Source of the DNA: Holosporales bacterium
GTDB lineage: Bacteria > Pseudomonadota > Alphaproteobacteria > UBA3830 > JAIRMZ01
Direction: 5' to 3'
DNA: 24,904 nt
NCBI GenBank assembly: GCA_031279495.1
Contig: JAITIJ010000082.1
Span: 1-24,904 of the forward strand
Part shown: piece after piece, positions 7,050 through 14,728 of the stretch
Layout of the letters: the number at the start of each line of letters is the position of its first letter
How positions within the stretch are numbered: the stretch's first letter is position 1
Made by a program: the position numbers and the translations under genes
Notes under the pieces: generated by a model
Seen by the model: only the letters and a program-made list of their open reading frames with translations
What the model was told of the DNA's origin: nothing
The model's database searches: none

Positions 7050-8456
7050 ATGACGAGACGTGCTTTACATTTGGATATGCGGTCAACGCAGGCCTTGGTT
7101 ATTACCTCAAGGCTGAAGTTAGCTGTAAGAATGCTGCAAATGAACAATTTGGAGCTCTCCACTTTTCTTCAGCAAAAAGTGGAAAGTAATCCGTTCTTGC
7201 AACTAGAAGCGCCTGAACCTCTGACAGAGGACACTTTAGATCGCCAAGAAAGAACCGCTAAAGAAGAATATACCTTTAGAAAAGAGCAAGAGTTTGATAA
7301 AGGAGTGGGTCCACAAGATACGGAATTTGACCCTTTTGCTTGCATTGCTTCTTCGGTTTCGTTGCGTGATTATCTTACGGAGCAACTTTTCTTGACTTTT
7401 TCTGAACCCAAAGAGCGTATTATCGGTGCACTTATTATCGATGCATTGGATTATCGTGGATATATTGAGCCAGATACAGTCGAGTCTGTTGCGCACACAA
7501 CGCAGGAAACGTGCGAGGTCGTGCGCGATATTTTACAAAAAATGCAGCAATTTACGCCCGTTGGTATCTTCGCCGCTTCTCTTAAAGAGAGCTTCAAAAT
7601 TCAGCTCGCAGATAGGCAAGAGTTGACGCCCGTTATGGAGACTTTAATTGACAATCTCGAGTTGTTTGAGCGCGGACGTTTCGAAACTTTGCAGAAACTA
7701 TGCAATATAAGTATTTCTGAGATACGCCGTTGCGTGCATCGTTTGCGCTTGTTAACACCTTATCCAGCAGCTTCTTCTGGTGAGACTCCTTCAGTGCCAC
7801 GTATTCCTGATGTTATTTCAAAGAATCTTGGAGACGGAGATTGGGTCCTCGAGTTGAATCCCGAGACGCTACCAAAGATTTTAGTAGACGAAACTTACCA
7901 CGCACACATCTCTGCACGTACGCGCTCAAAAGAAGACAAAAAGTTTGTTCATCAGAACTTTACTCATGCTGTATGGTTAAAACGCATATTAGATCAGCGC
8001 GCGTCCACTATTTTGCGCGTAGCGCGCGAGATTATGTATCAACAATCGGATTTTTTTGATAAAGGCATTCGTTATTTGAAACCTCTTACATTGAGGCAAG
8101 TTGCCGAAGAGCTGAGTGTACATGAAAGCACTGTAAGTCGTGTCACTTCAACAAAAAGCATTTTAACTCCTTTTGGCGTATTGGGGTTCAAGTTTTTCTT
8201 TTCATCAATGGTGCCCGATGGTCAGGACGAAGCTGGACGCGCGAGCACGGCAGTACGATGTCGTGTTAAGGATCTCATCGAGCGGGAACCGCCTTCGAAA
8301 CCACTTTCTGATGATCAACTCACTGAAATCCTCTTCCGAGAAGATAAAATCGCCATCGCGCGTCGCACGATTGCGAAATATCGCAATAGTCTAAATATCC
8401 CCACAGCAGCGCAACGACGACGCTTGTATAAAATGCAAATGACTTATACAGCATAA
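7050..8456 (+). CDS. rpoN: RNA polymerase sigma-54 factor
   Basis: RpoN directs RNA polymerase to -24/-12 promoters, which open only with AAA+ enhancer-binding activators. Region I is present at about 11-55 (RLKLAVRMLQMNNLELSTFL, then VESNPFLQ). The helix-turn-helix follows (RQVAEELSVHESTVSRV, near 345-365). The C-terminal RpoN box reads ARRTIAKYRNSLNIP, against the usual ARRTVAKYRE. Length (468 aa) is normal. The start ATG is preceded by GAGGG overlapping the lptB stop. Location after lptB is the common proteobacterial order, but the usual follower hpf is missing and tadA begins 2 bp after the stop. Confidence 0.95.
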   Translation: MTRRALHLDMRSTQALVITSRLKLAVRMLQMNNLELSTFLQQKVESNPFLQLEAPEPLTEDTLDRQERTAKEEYTFRKEQEFDKGVGPQDTEFDPFACIASSVSLRDYLTEQLFLTFSEPKERIIGALIIDALDYRGYIEPDTVESVAHTTQETCEVVRDILQKMQQFTPVGIFAASLKESFKIQLADRQELTPVMETLIDNLELFERGRFETLQKLCNISISEIRRCVHRLRLLTPYPAASSGETPSVPRIPDVISKNLGDGDWVLELNPETLPKILVDETYHAHISARTRSKEDKKFVHQNFTHAVWLKRILDQRASTILRVAREIMYQQSDFFDKGIRYLKPLTLRQVAEELSVHESTVSRVTSTKSILTPFGVLGFKFFFSSMVPDGQDEAGRASTAVRCRVKDLIEREPPSKPLSDDQLTEILFREDKIAIARRTIAKYRNSLNIPTAAQRRRLYKMQMTYTA

Positions 8457-8458
8457 GT

Positions 8459-8911
8459 ATGGGTCTTACTCCTATGCAATATGCTATTGAGCAGGCACAA
8501 CTGGCGTTTCGAGCTAATGAGGTGCCGGTAGGCGCGGTTGTTGTTCGTGAAGGGCGTATTATCGCGGCCTCTGGGAATAATGTTAGAAATGCTTGTGATC
8601 CTACAGGTCACGCGGAAATACGCGTTCTTCGACAGGCGTGTCTCCTGCTAAAGACGACATGGCTAATAGACTGCGATCTGCATGTCACCCTTGAGCCCTG
8701 TCCTATGTGTGCTCAAGCTATTGCGTTAACGCATATACGACATTTGTATTTTGGTGCTTATGACCCGAAGGGAGGAGGAATTGAGCATGGTCCTCGCCTT
8801 TTTTCTCTTCCTTGTTGTCATCATCATCCAGAGGTGTTTGGCGGGATTGAAGAAGAGGCGTGTGCCGAGCTTTTGACGCGTTTTTTCGCGGAGAAGCGTT
8901 CGGCGGAATAA
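8459..8911 (+). CDS. tadA: tRNA adenosine(34) deaminase TadA
   Basis: TadA converts A34 to inosine in tRNA-Arg(ACG), letting one tRNA read CGU, CGC and CGA. The zinc and catalytic motifs are HAE (H51, E53) and PCPMC (80-84, Cys81 and Cys84). The C-terminal part LYFGAYDPKGGGIEHG, followed by EVFGGIEEEACAELL, matches the family through to the end, so the sense strand here is under constraint. It has 150 aa, the standard length. The gene follows rpoN by 2 bp. The 3' end is overlapped antisense by the open comEC frame for 194 bp. Confidence 0.93.
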   Translation: MGLTPMQYAIEQAQLAFRANEVPVGAVVVREGRIIAASGNNVRNACDPTGHAEIRVLRQACLLLKTTWLIDCDLHVTLEPCPMCAQAIALTHIRHLYFGAYDPKGGGIEHGPRLFSLPCCHHHPEVFGGIEEEACAELLTRFFAEKRSAE

Positions 8912-10925
8912 CGCTACCTTTGAAAGACCAGGGCCGCTCTCCTACTGCTTGCCGCACGCTTTGAAATGTAAGATTTCCGTTTCGGACAAACACATAGCCC
9001 CCAAGACCTGAGAGAATTTCCAGACGTCCCAAAGAAGCATCGTGAAATCTTCCAGAAAGATCTATGTGTGCGTTTGCTTCTTTTGGTTTATCATCTTGAT
9101 ATCGACCATCAGTCACAAATAGTATCGAGGGTTTTCCAGTTGAGAAACACCAAAGGCCTTTTTGTGCACATTCTTTCAAGCGAACGAAAGGTTCGGAAGA
9201 CCCTAGTCGTTGACTCCATACTTTCTGCGCAGTACGCGCTCGATTCCTCGAAGTTGCTAACAATTGTGGAATTGCTCGCGCACCAACACATGTTGCAGCT
9301 GCATCGATCATAAAATCGGGAAATGGTGCGCTGCAGTACAATAAGAACGCGATACCTATAGGGAAAAGTCCCCACCAACGCCAGCACCTGTGCCAGAATG
9401 TTATCCATAGAGCACCAAAAACACCCAAACATAGGACGCTTGCTTGTGGTGGAGCCACAATCAGATGCGCGCCATGCCAACTGGCAACAGTTTGAGCGAT
9501 TTTCATAAGGAGCTGGATGCCATACTCCATGCTCTTCAGAAAGATCTCTTCTTTGCCGAAAGGCATCAGCAGTAGTGCTCCTACAGCACACGGCATAATC
9601 CATGTTCCAGTAAGGGGAACTGCCAGCATGTTGGCCGGAATGCTTATAAGACTGCATTGCTGAAAGGTGTAAATGGAAAATGGCGTAGTAGCCATAGAAG
9701 CAATAAAACTTGTTCCTGCAAGCCCCGCGATATACGCTAGCCAACGTCTTTGAAAGAATCGGCCGATTCCTTTGTGTTCATAAGCGGCAATTAACGCCAC
9801 AACAGCAGCAAAAGACATCTGGAAGCCAGGGCTAATTAAGGCCTCTGGTGTCGTGAGTAGAATCACGACAGCCGCTAACGAAACGGAAAACATGGATAAT
9901 GCCACACGGTTAAGTAAAACCGCGAGCGTCACGATAGTATGCATCAAAAACGCACGCATTGAGGGGATCGCTGCGCCAGAAAGTCCCAGATATCCAAACG
10001 TACCAATCCATGACGCAACTGCCGCCCATTTCTTGATGCGCGGATGGGTCGCTAATCTTGGAATACAGCACAGCAGAAAACGCAAAAGCAGAAAAAACAC
10101 CCCTCCAACAAGCGTCATGTGCAATCCAGAGATAGCTAAAATATGAGCTGTTCCGGAATCACTAAAATGCTGCCTAATAGCAGGAGAAATACCCGATTTT
10201 TCTCCTGTTGTGAGGGCACAAGCGATAGCAGCTACTTGAGGGGGCAATTTTCTCTCGATTCGACGATTTACTGCGAAACGCAAAGAAGAGAACCAAGCCG
10301 ATAGCGTACATTTCTTTGATGTATCCAGAACAATCGGAGGTGCGATTAAGAATCCATGGGAAGAAACCCTTTGAAAGAAAGCATGCCGACGGAAATCAAA
10401 ACTTCCTGGAGCTGTAGGCGGTTTAATAGGGAGCAGTGTCGCGTGTGCGCGCACGTGCACGCCAGGAACTAACGCAGGAACAGGTGTCTTATCTTTACTA
10501 CGCCAAGTTAGGTGAACACGTTGTAAAGGCGGTAAATGGCGCTGCGCCTTGATGTTCTCCAGCAAAACTCGAGCACCATGAGGTGCCGTTTCGATGGATA
10601 TTACATCTGCCTCTAACTCGAGAGCACGAAAAGGACGATTGAGAAGAGTCGTGTGCAGACAAGCCGTTCGTGTGGTTGCTATTGCAAAACCCAGACATAC
10701 ACAAAAGGCCCCCGCTGAGCAAAAATAGAAACCAGGGTGTATTTCCTTCTGTCGAATTGATGGAATGAGAAAGGCAAGAGCAATGCCGCTAAGGGTCCAA
10801 CCCACCCACAAAGAAGGTTCTACAGGAAGCCAGAAATAAACTGCAATCCCCGTTCCTAAAGCGACCGGGATCCACAGTCGCCATCGGTTTGTTTCTTCAA
10901 GCAGGTTTTGCAGTACCGCGCGCAA
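8718..10925 (-). CDS. comEC: ComEC/Rec2-family DNA uptake channel, stop-less tail into tadA
   Basis: ComEC is the inner-membrane channel for single-stranded DNA in natural transformation. The N-terminal part (about 1-200) has membrane segments and a soluble OB-like/DUF4131 region. The competence domain starts near 235 with TTGEKSGIS and contains AILAISGLHM-type and LGLSGAAIPSMRAF motifs with many membrane helices. A C-terminal region begins near 538 at DAAATCVGARA. It resembles the degenerate beta-lactamase-like domain of alphaproteobacterial homologues and shows no HxHxDH metal site. Start is TTG 10925; an ATG at 10941 is out of frame. The expected end is near GERPW (about 8928-8939). The frame has no stop there and runs about 64 codons antisense through tadA, giving a low-complexity DDDDNKEEKKGED tail. 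Divergent from gltX, a common alphaproteobacterial arrangement. Confidence 0.88.
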   Translation of the reverse strand: MRAVLQNLLEETNRWRLWIPVALGTGIAVYFWLPVEPSLWVGWTLSGIALAFLIPSIRQKEIHPGFYFCSAGAFCVCLGFAIATTRTACLHTTLLNRPFRALELEADVISIETAPHGARVLLENIKAQRHLPPLQRVHLTWRSKDKTPVPALVPGVHVRAHATLLPIKPPTAPGSFDFRRHAFFQRVSSHGFLIAPPIVLDTSKKCTLSAWFSSLRFAVNRRIERKLPPQVAAIACALTTGEKSGISPAIRQHFSDSGTAHILAISGLHMTLVGGVFFLLLRFLLCCIPRLATHPRIKKWAAVASWIGTFGYLGLSGAAIPSMRAFLMHTIVTLAVLLNRVALSMFSVSLAAVVILLTTPEALISPGFQMSFAAVVALIAAYEHKGIGRFFQRRWLAYIAGLAGTSFIASMATTPFSIYTFQQCSLISIPANMLAVPLTGTWIMPCAVGALLLMPFGKEEIFLKSMEYGIQLLMKIAQTVASWHGAHLIVAPPQASVLCLGVFGALWITFWHRCWRWWGLFPIGIAFLLYCSAPFPDFMIDAAATCVGARAIPQLLATSRNRARTAQKVWSQRLGSSEPFVRLKECAQKGLWCFSTGKPSILFVTDGRYQDDKPKEANAHIDLSGRFHDASLGRLEILSGLGGYVFVRNGNLTFQSVRQAVGERPWSFKGSVIPPNASPRKNASKARHTPLLQSRQTPLDDDDNKEEKKGEDHAQFLLPSGHKHQNTNVVYALTQ

Positions 10926-11004
10926 AGTCCTCTGTATCCATACTGAGCCAATGTGGTAATGTCAGGAAACGCGCTGAGAATACGTAAAAGGAGCCGAAAA
11001 GTCT

Positions 11005-12405
11005 ATGCACGTTGTAACGCGCTTTGCACCTTCCCCGACAGGAGCGTTGCACCTAGGTTCAGCACGGACGGCTTTATTCAATTGGTTGTTTGCGCGCCAC
11101 CATCACGGAACATTTTTACTTCGCATCGAAGATACGGATCGCGAGCGCTCAACAGAAACTTCTGTTCAAGCGGTTTTTGATGGCCTGAAATGGCTGAATC
11201 TTACTTGGGATCAAGAGGTCGTGTTTCAATTCTCGCGTGCAGCAATGCATGTAACTGCCGCTCACCAATTGGTAGAAAAAGGGAAAGCATATTATTGTTA
11301 TGCCACACCAGAAGAACTTGATCAGATGCGTGCAGAGGCAAAAGCCAAGGGTCTGCCGCCACGGTACAATGGACTATGGCGGAATCGTTCGCCAAATGAG
11401 GCACCTTCTGGCGTACGTCCTGTCGTTCGACTGAAAATGCCGCAACAAGGAGCAACACACGTCGATGATTTGGTGCAAGGGCCTGTTACGGTTAGCAACG
11501 CTCAGCTTGACGACATGGTGTTGTTGCGAAGTGATGGAACTCCGACATATATGTTGTCCGTTGTTGTCGATGATCATGCGATGGGTATCACACATGTCAT
11601 TCGTGGCGACGACCATCTTACCAACACATTTCGGCAACTGCAGCTCTATGAAGCGTTGGGATGGACTCCTCCGCAATTTGCGCATATTCCGTTGATTCAC
11701 GGTGCAGATGGCGCAAAGCTCTCTAAGCGCCATGGAGCCGTGAGTGTTGATTCGTATCGAACCTTGGGATACCTACCAGAAGCTATGTGCAATTGCTTGC
11801 TTCGACTTGGGTGGGGGCATGGAGACGACGAAATTATTGCGCGCGAGCAGGCAATTGCTTGGTTTGATATCGCTCATGTTGGCAAAGCGCCAGCACGTTT
11901 TGAACTTGCACGACTCGATCACCTGAATGCGCACTATATGCGCGCCATTCCAGATGCCGAACTTGCTGAGCGCTTGAAGCCTTTCCTCGCGATTTCATTG
12001 AACGAGAAACAACACCAACGCCTTCTAAAAAGCCTTCCAAGTTTGAAACAACGCACGAAAACTCTAATAGATCTTGCAAAAATGGCGACGCCTTATCTTA
12101 CAGAGGCGCCTCTTTGTTATACGACTGAGGCGTTGGAAGTCTTGTATTCTCCAGGGAACAGAGCGATAATCGATGGAATATTTCCGCTACTAGCAGCTTC
12201 TACATGGACAGCGGTAGCGTTGGAAACAACCTTGCGAGAGTTTACGGAAGCAAAAAGCATTGGATTCGGAAAAGTCGCACAACTTTTGCGCTGGGCTCTT
12301 ACTGGATGTAAGGTGTCTCCTGGTATCTTTGAGGTATTAGAGGCTTTGGGACAAAGTGAATCTCTTGCGCGCTTGCAAAGCGCTTGCGATCCCAAAGGAG
12401 GGTAA
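11005..12405 (+). CDS. gltX: Glutamyl-tRNA synthetase
   Basis: This class I aminoacyl-tRNA synthetase charges tRNA with glutamate. The HIGH-type motif is PSPTGALHLGSAR (9-21), and the KMSKS-type motif is KLSKR (238-242) in DGAKLSKRHGAVSV. LRIEDTDRERS and THVIRGDDHLTNT are further family landmarks. It has 466 aa, a normal bacterial length. The start ATG 11005 has GGAG about a dozen bases upstream. Two small genes follow on the same strand with 2- to 15-bp gaps. The comEC start lies 79 bp away on the other strand, so the intergenic segment must hold both promoters; I could not identify a convincing pair of boxes in it. Confidence 0.96.
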   Translation: MHVVTRFAPSPTGALHLGSARTALFNWLFARHHHGTFLLRIEDTDRERSTETSVQAVFDGLKWLNLTWDQEVVFQFSRAAMHVTAAHQLVEKGKAYYCYATPEELDQMRAEAKAKGLPPRYNGLWRNRSPNEAPSGVRPVVRLKMPQQGATHVDDLVQGPVTVSNAQLDDMVLLRSDGTPTYMLSVVVDDHAMGITHVIRGDDHLTNTFRQLQLYEALGWTPPQFAHIPLIHGADGAKLSKRHGAVSVDSYRTLGYLPEAMCNCLLRLGWGHGDDEIIAREQAIAWFDIAHVGKAPARFELARLDHLNAHYMRAIPDAELAERLKPFLAISLNEKQHQRLLKSLPSLKQRTKTLIDLAKMATPYLTEAPLCYTTEALEVLYSPGNRAIIDGIFPLLAASTWTAVALETTLREFTEAKSIGFGKVAQLLRWALTGCKVSPGIFEVLEALGQSESLARLQSACDPKGG

Positions 12406-12407
12406 TT

Positions 12408-12596
12408 ATGGATGAAGTTTCAATGCGCTTAGAAGAGGTGCCTCTTCCTGTGAAATTTGTGTGCAAGCCATTGCCGGCCGCAAACGACAACCATAAGCCC
12501 TTTGTTAACCGCATTAAACGCTTTACTCCTACACTTGTTAGCGCGCTAGTCATTTTAGGACTCATATTCCTTGTTGTGTGGTTGGTCACGCCTTAG
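12408..12596 (+). CDS. Small single-pass membrane protein, unknown function
   Basis: I do not recognise this 62-aa protein. It begins at ATG 12408, 2 bp after the gltX stop, with a strong GGAGGG at 12397-12402. About 40 polar residues, including PLPAANDNHKPF, precede one hydrophobic segment (about 43-60, SALVILGLIFLVVWLV), and the chain ends two residues later. The predicted form is a tail-anchored inner-membrane protein with the N-terminus in the cytoplasm (RIKR just before the segment). rseP follows 14 bp downstream, so it is probably made together with gltX and rseP. The clear ribosome-binding site, membrane segment and tight packing support a real gene. Confidence 0.65.
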   Translation: MDEVSMRLEEVPLPVKFVCKPLPAANDNHKPFVNRIKRFTPTLVSALVILGLIFLVVWLVTP

Positions 12597-12610
12597 CTAA
12601 GGAGAAAGAC

Positions 12611-13732
12611 ATGAGCTGGCTATCCAATGCGTTTTTCTATGTCATTCCTTTTCTTCTTATCTTTACTATTGTTGTGTTTATCCATGAACTGGGTCATTTC
12701 TGGGCAGCACGAAAAAATGGAATAACGGTAAAGATATTTTCAATTGGTATTGGTCCAGAGATTTTAGGATATACCGATCAGCAAGGTACACGCTGGCGCC
12801 TAAGCGCTATTCCGTTTGGTGGATACGTCATGATGATGACGAACTTGGACGAAGAGAGAGAAGAGTCAGGAGCCGCTGATCCTGGCGATTTGTTTGAGAA
12901 ATCGCCTTGGCAGCGCTTTTGCGTGAGTGTTGCTGGACCTTTATTTAATTATCTATCAGCTATAGTTCTTCTGAGCAGCATTTATGTGGTAACAGGCCGT
13001 CCGGAATCGTCTCTATTAGTACGCGAGGCACTAGAGAACTCTCCCGCAGCTGCTGCGGGCATTCTTCCAGGCGATATTATCACGCATATCAACGCTACAC
13101 CCGTTGCTACTTTCCGTGAGCTCCGCAAAGTTTTGGGTAAGGGTATCCCAGATATTTCCGTTTCTGTACGGCTATTACGTGATGAAGAGGCAATAGAAAA
13201 GCGCTTGGTTCCTTCTTACATCGAAAAAAACAACATTTTTGGGTATCCTGTACCCATTTTCTCAATTGGTGCTTTGTTGGCAGAGGGAAAGATCCAAGCA
13301 TTATCTTGGCCGGCTGCTTTGTGGTATGGCGTTAAGGATGTTTGTACCATGTCAGCGGACATGGCCTCAGCCCTTGGCGGCATTTTCCTAGGCACTCAGC
13401 CTATTGGTAATTTAGGGGGACCTGTACGTATTGCTGAGATGGCTGGAGATATCTCAAAATCCGGTAGCTGGACGCATATTCTCTTGTTTATCGTTACTCT
13501 TTCTATCAATCTCGGCCTTATTAATTTATTCCCCCTTCCAGGGGCTGATGGCGGTACAGCAGTGTTATGTCTTTTCGAAGGTACCTTTGGTCGTCCCCTA
13601 AGTATGCGCGTGCGAGAGATTGTGGGATATTGCGGCCTCGCAATGATCGGCAGTTTGATGGCACTTTCTCTCGGCAATGATCTATGGCAAATGCCCGCGT
13701 TCCAAAAGCTCTGGCACTTCTTAGGATTCTAG
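12611..13732 (+). CDS. rseP: Site-2 protease RseP (M50 zinc metalloprotease)
   Basis: RseP cleaves transmembrane segments in the inner membrane, typically anti-sigma factors and signal-peptide remnants. The zinc motif HELGH is at 25-29 in the first membrane helix. FGGYVMM, a PDZ domain (about 120-190, with AGILPGDIITHINATPV), and the third zinc-ligand region NLFPLPGADGG near the C-terminus complete the family pattern. The Asp is kept, though the usual Leu before it is Ala. Start ATG 12611 has AAGGAG at 12599-12604; the frame is open to 12578 but that would overlap the previous gene. Length is 373 aa. In most Alphaproteobacteria rseP sits between dxr and bamA; here it follows gltX. Its last 12 bp overlap the 3' end of tssA on the opposite strand. 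Confidence 0.93.
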   Translation: MSWLSNAFFYVIPFLLIFTIVVFIHELGHFWAARKNGITVKIFSIGIGPEILGYTDQQGTRWRLSAIPFGGYVMMMTNLDEEREESGAADPGDLFEKSPWQRFCVSVAGPLFNYLSAIVLLSSIYVVTGRPESSLLVREALENSPAAAAGILPGDIITHINATPVATFRELRKVLGKGIPDISVSVRLLRDEEAIEKRLVPSYIEKNNIFGYPVPIFSIGALLAEGKIQALSWPAALWYGVKDVCTMSADMASALGGIFLGTQPIGNLGGPVRIAEMAGDISKSGSWTHILLFIVTLSINLGLINLFPLPGADGGTAVLCLFEGTFGRPLSMRVREIVGYCGLAMIGSLMALSLGNDLWQMPAFQKLWHFLGF

Positions 13733-14728
13733 CTGCTTCAACAGCGTCCAAAGGCGTGTGATGCAGGCAATCGGTGATTCCGTCTCTCCTGCTGCTTGCT
13801 CAAGGAGTGTACCAAAGGGAATTTTTGCCACAACCAACGCACTTTTTAAAAGCAACGGAATCGGACTTGATGCATGCCGTTCTTCAAAAAATTGTGCGAG
13901 CTTTTCTAGCTCTTGATAGGCCGGATCTTCTGAAATCTCTTTGCGCACTTGGCTCTCTGGCTGTGTTTTCTTTTCTTGTTGTGGAGAATCGGCCGTCTTG
14001 AGAGTAGACTGCGTCCGCCTCCAAGTGTTTTCTAATAACACTTTCGCTTCTCGCAATGTTTCCGAAATACTCTTAAAACTTGGGCTTGCATTATGGCTCA
14101 ATGCATCCAAGGTGATACAGAGGTTTTTTAGTGCGTCCTCAGCCTCTGCCAGAGTCGCGTGTAAATTTTTCAGTACATCGTGAGGAATTGCAAGAAGCAC
14201 TTTAATGAGAAATTGCTGCGCCTCATTTGTTTTCTTGCCAATCTTAGTTTGATACTGCGCCATGCGCCACGAAGACAGAGTCGTTTCCGATGTTCCTAGC
14301 GGTAAAAGCACAAGTCTACTCGGCATTTTCTCTGCAAATAAGAACAAAGGAGACAGACGATGCTCCATCGTGCCATCTGTCGCAATCTTGGGATGCATCG
14401 TGGTCCAATGAGCCTCAGAAAAATCGCGCAGAAAAAGGAATCCTTCGACCAAAGCGGGCCACCCACGTTGCATCACCCAGGATTCAACGAGCCAAAGTGC
14501 AATCTGCAAATCCTTGGACTGCTTTGTGAGTGCTTCATAACACAAAAGCTCAACTTGATGCCAATCGGCTTTTTTAAAGCTTGTTTCCCAGATACCTTGC
14601 GACAGATTCTGATCGTCTTCTCGTCGTGCTTCTCGAATTGAGTCGTAAATGGGTTCGTAGTACAAAGGAAGACCCGCAGGATGCTCTCCTGCAAAAGGTT
14701 CAAAAAGAGCCTCATTTGCTGCTGACAT
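13721..14728 (-). CDS. tssA: Type VI secretion protein TssA (ImpA N-terminal domain)
   Basis: TssA proteins cap or prime the growing tail tube and sheath of the type VI system. The N-terminal ImpA_N domain is clear: GEHPAGLPLYYEPIYDSIRE with EARREDD, KKADWHQVELLCYEAL, SKDLQIALWLVESW, and AHWTTMHP. After it come a helical linker, a Gln/Lys-rich segment, and a conserved-looking C-terminal helical region ending TRLWTLLKQLES. I chose ATG 14728, which has AAGGA five bases upstream and gives 335 aa, overlapping the tssM end by 17 bp; TTG 14749 is possible. It is the last gene of the tssK-L-M-A run and converges with rseP. The subtype of C-terminal domain cannot be told by eye. Confidence 0.88.
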   Translation of the reverse strand: MSAANEALFEPFAGEHPAGLPLYYEPIYDSIREARREDDQNLSQGIWETSFKKADWHQVELLCYEALTKQSKDLQIALWLVESWVMQRGWPALVEGFLFLRDFSEAHWTTMHPKIATDGTMEHRLSPLFLFAEKMPSRLVLLPLGTSETTLSSWRMAQYQTKIGKKTNEAQQFLIKVLLAIPHDVLKNLHATLAEAEDALKNLCITLDALSHNASPSFKSISETLREAKVLLENTWRRTQSTLKTADSPQQEKKTQPESQVRKEISEDPAYQELEKLAQFFEERHASSPIPLLLKSALVVAKIPFGTLLEQAAGETESPIACITRLWTLLKQLES

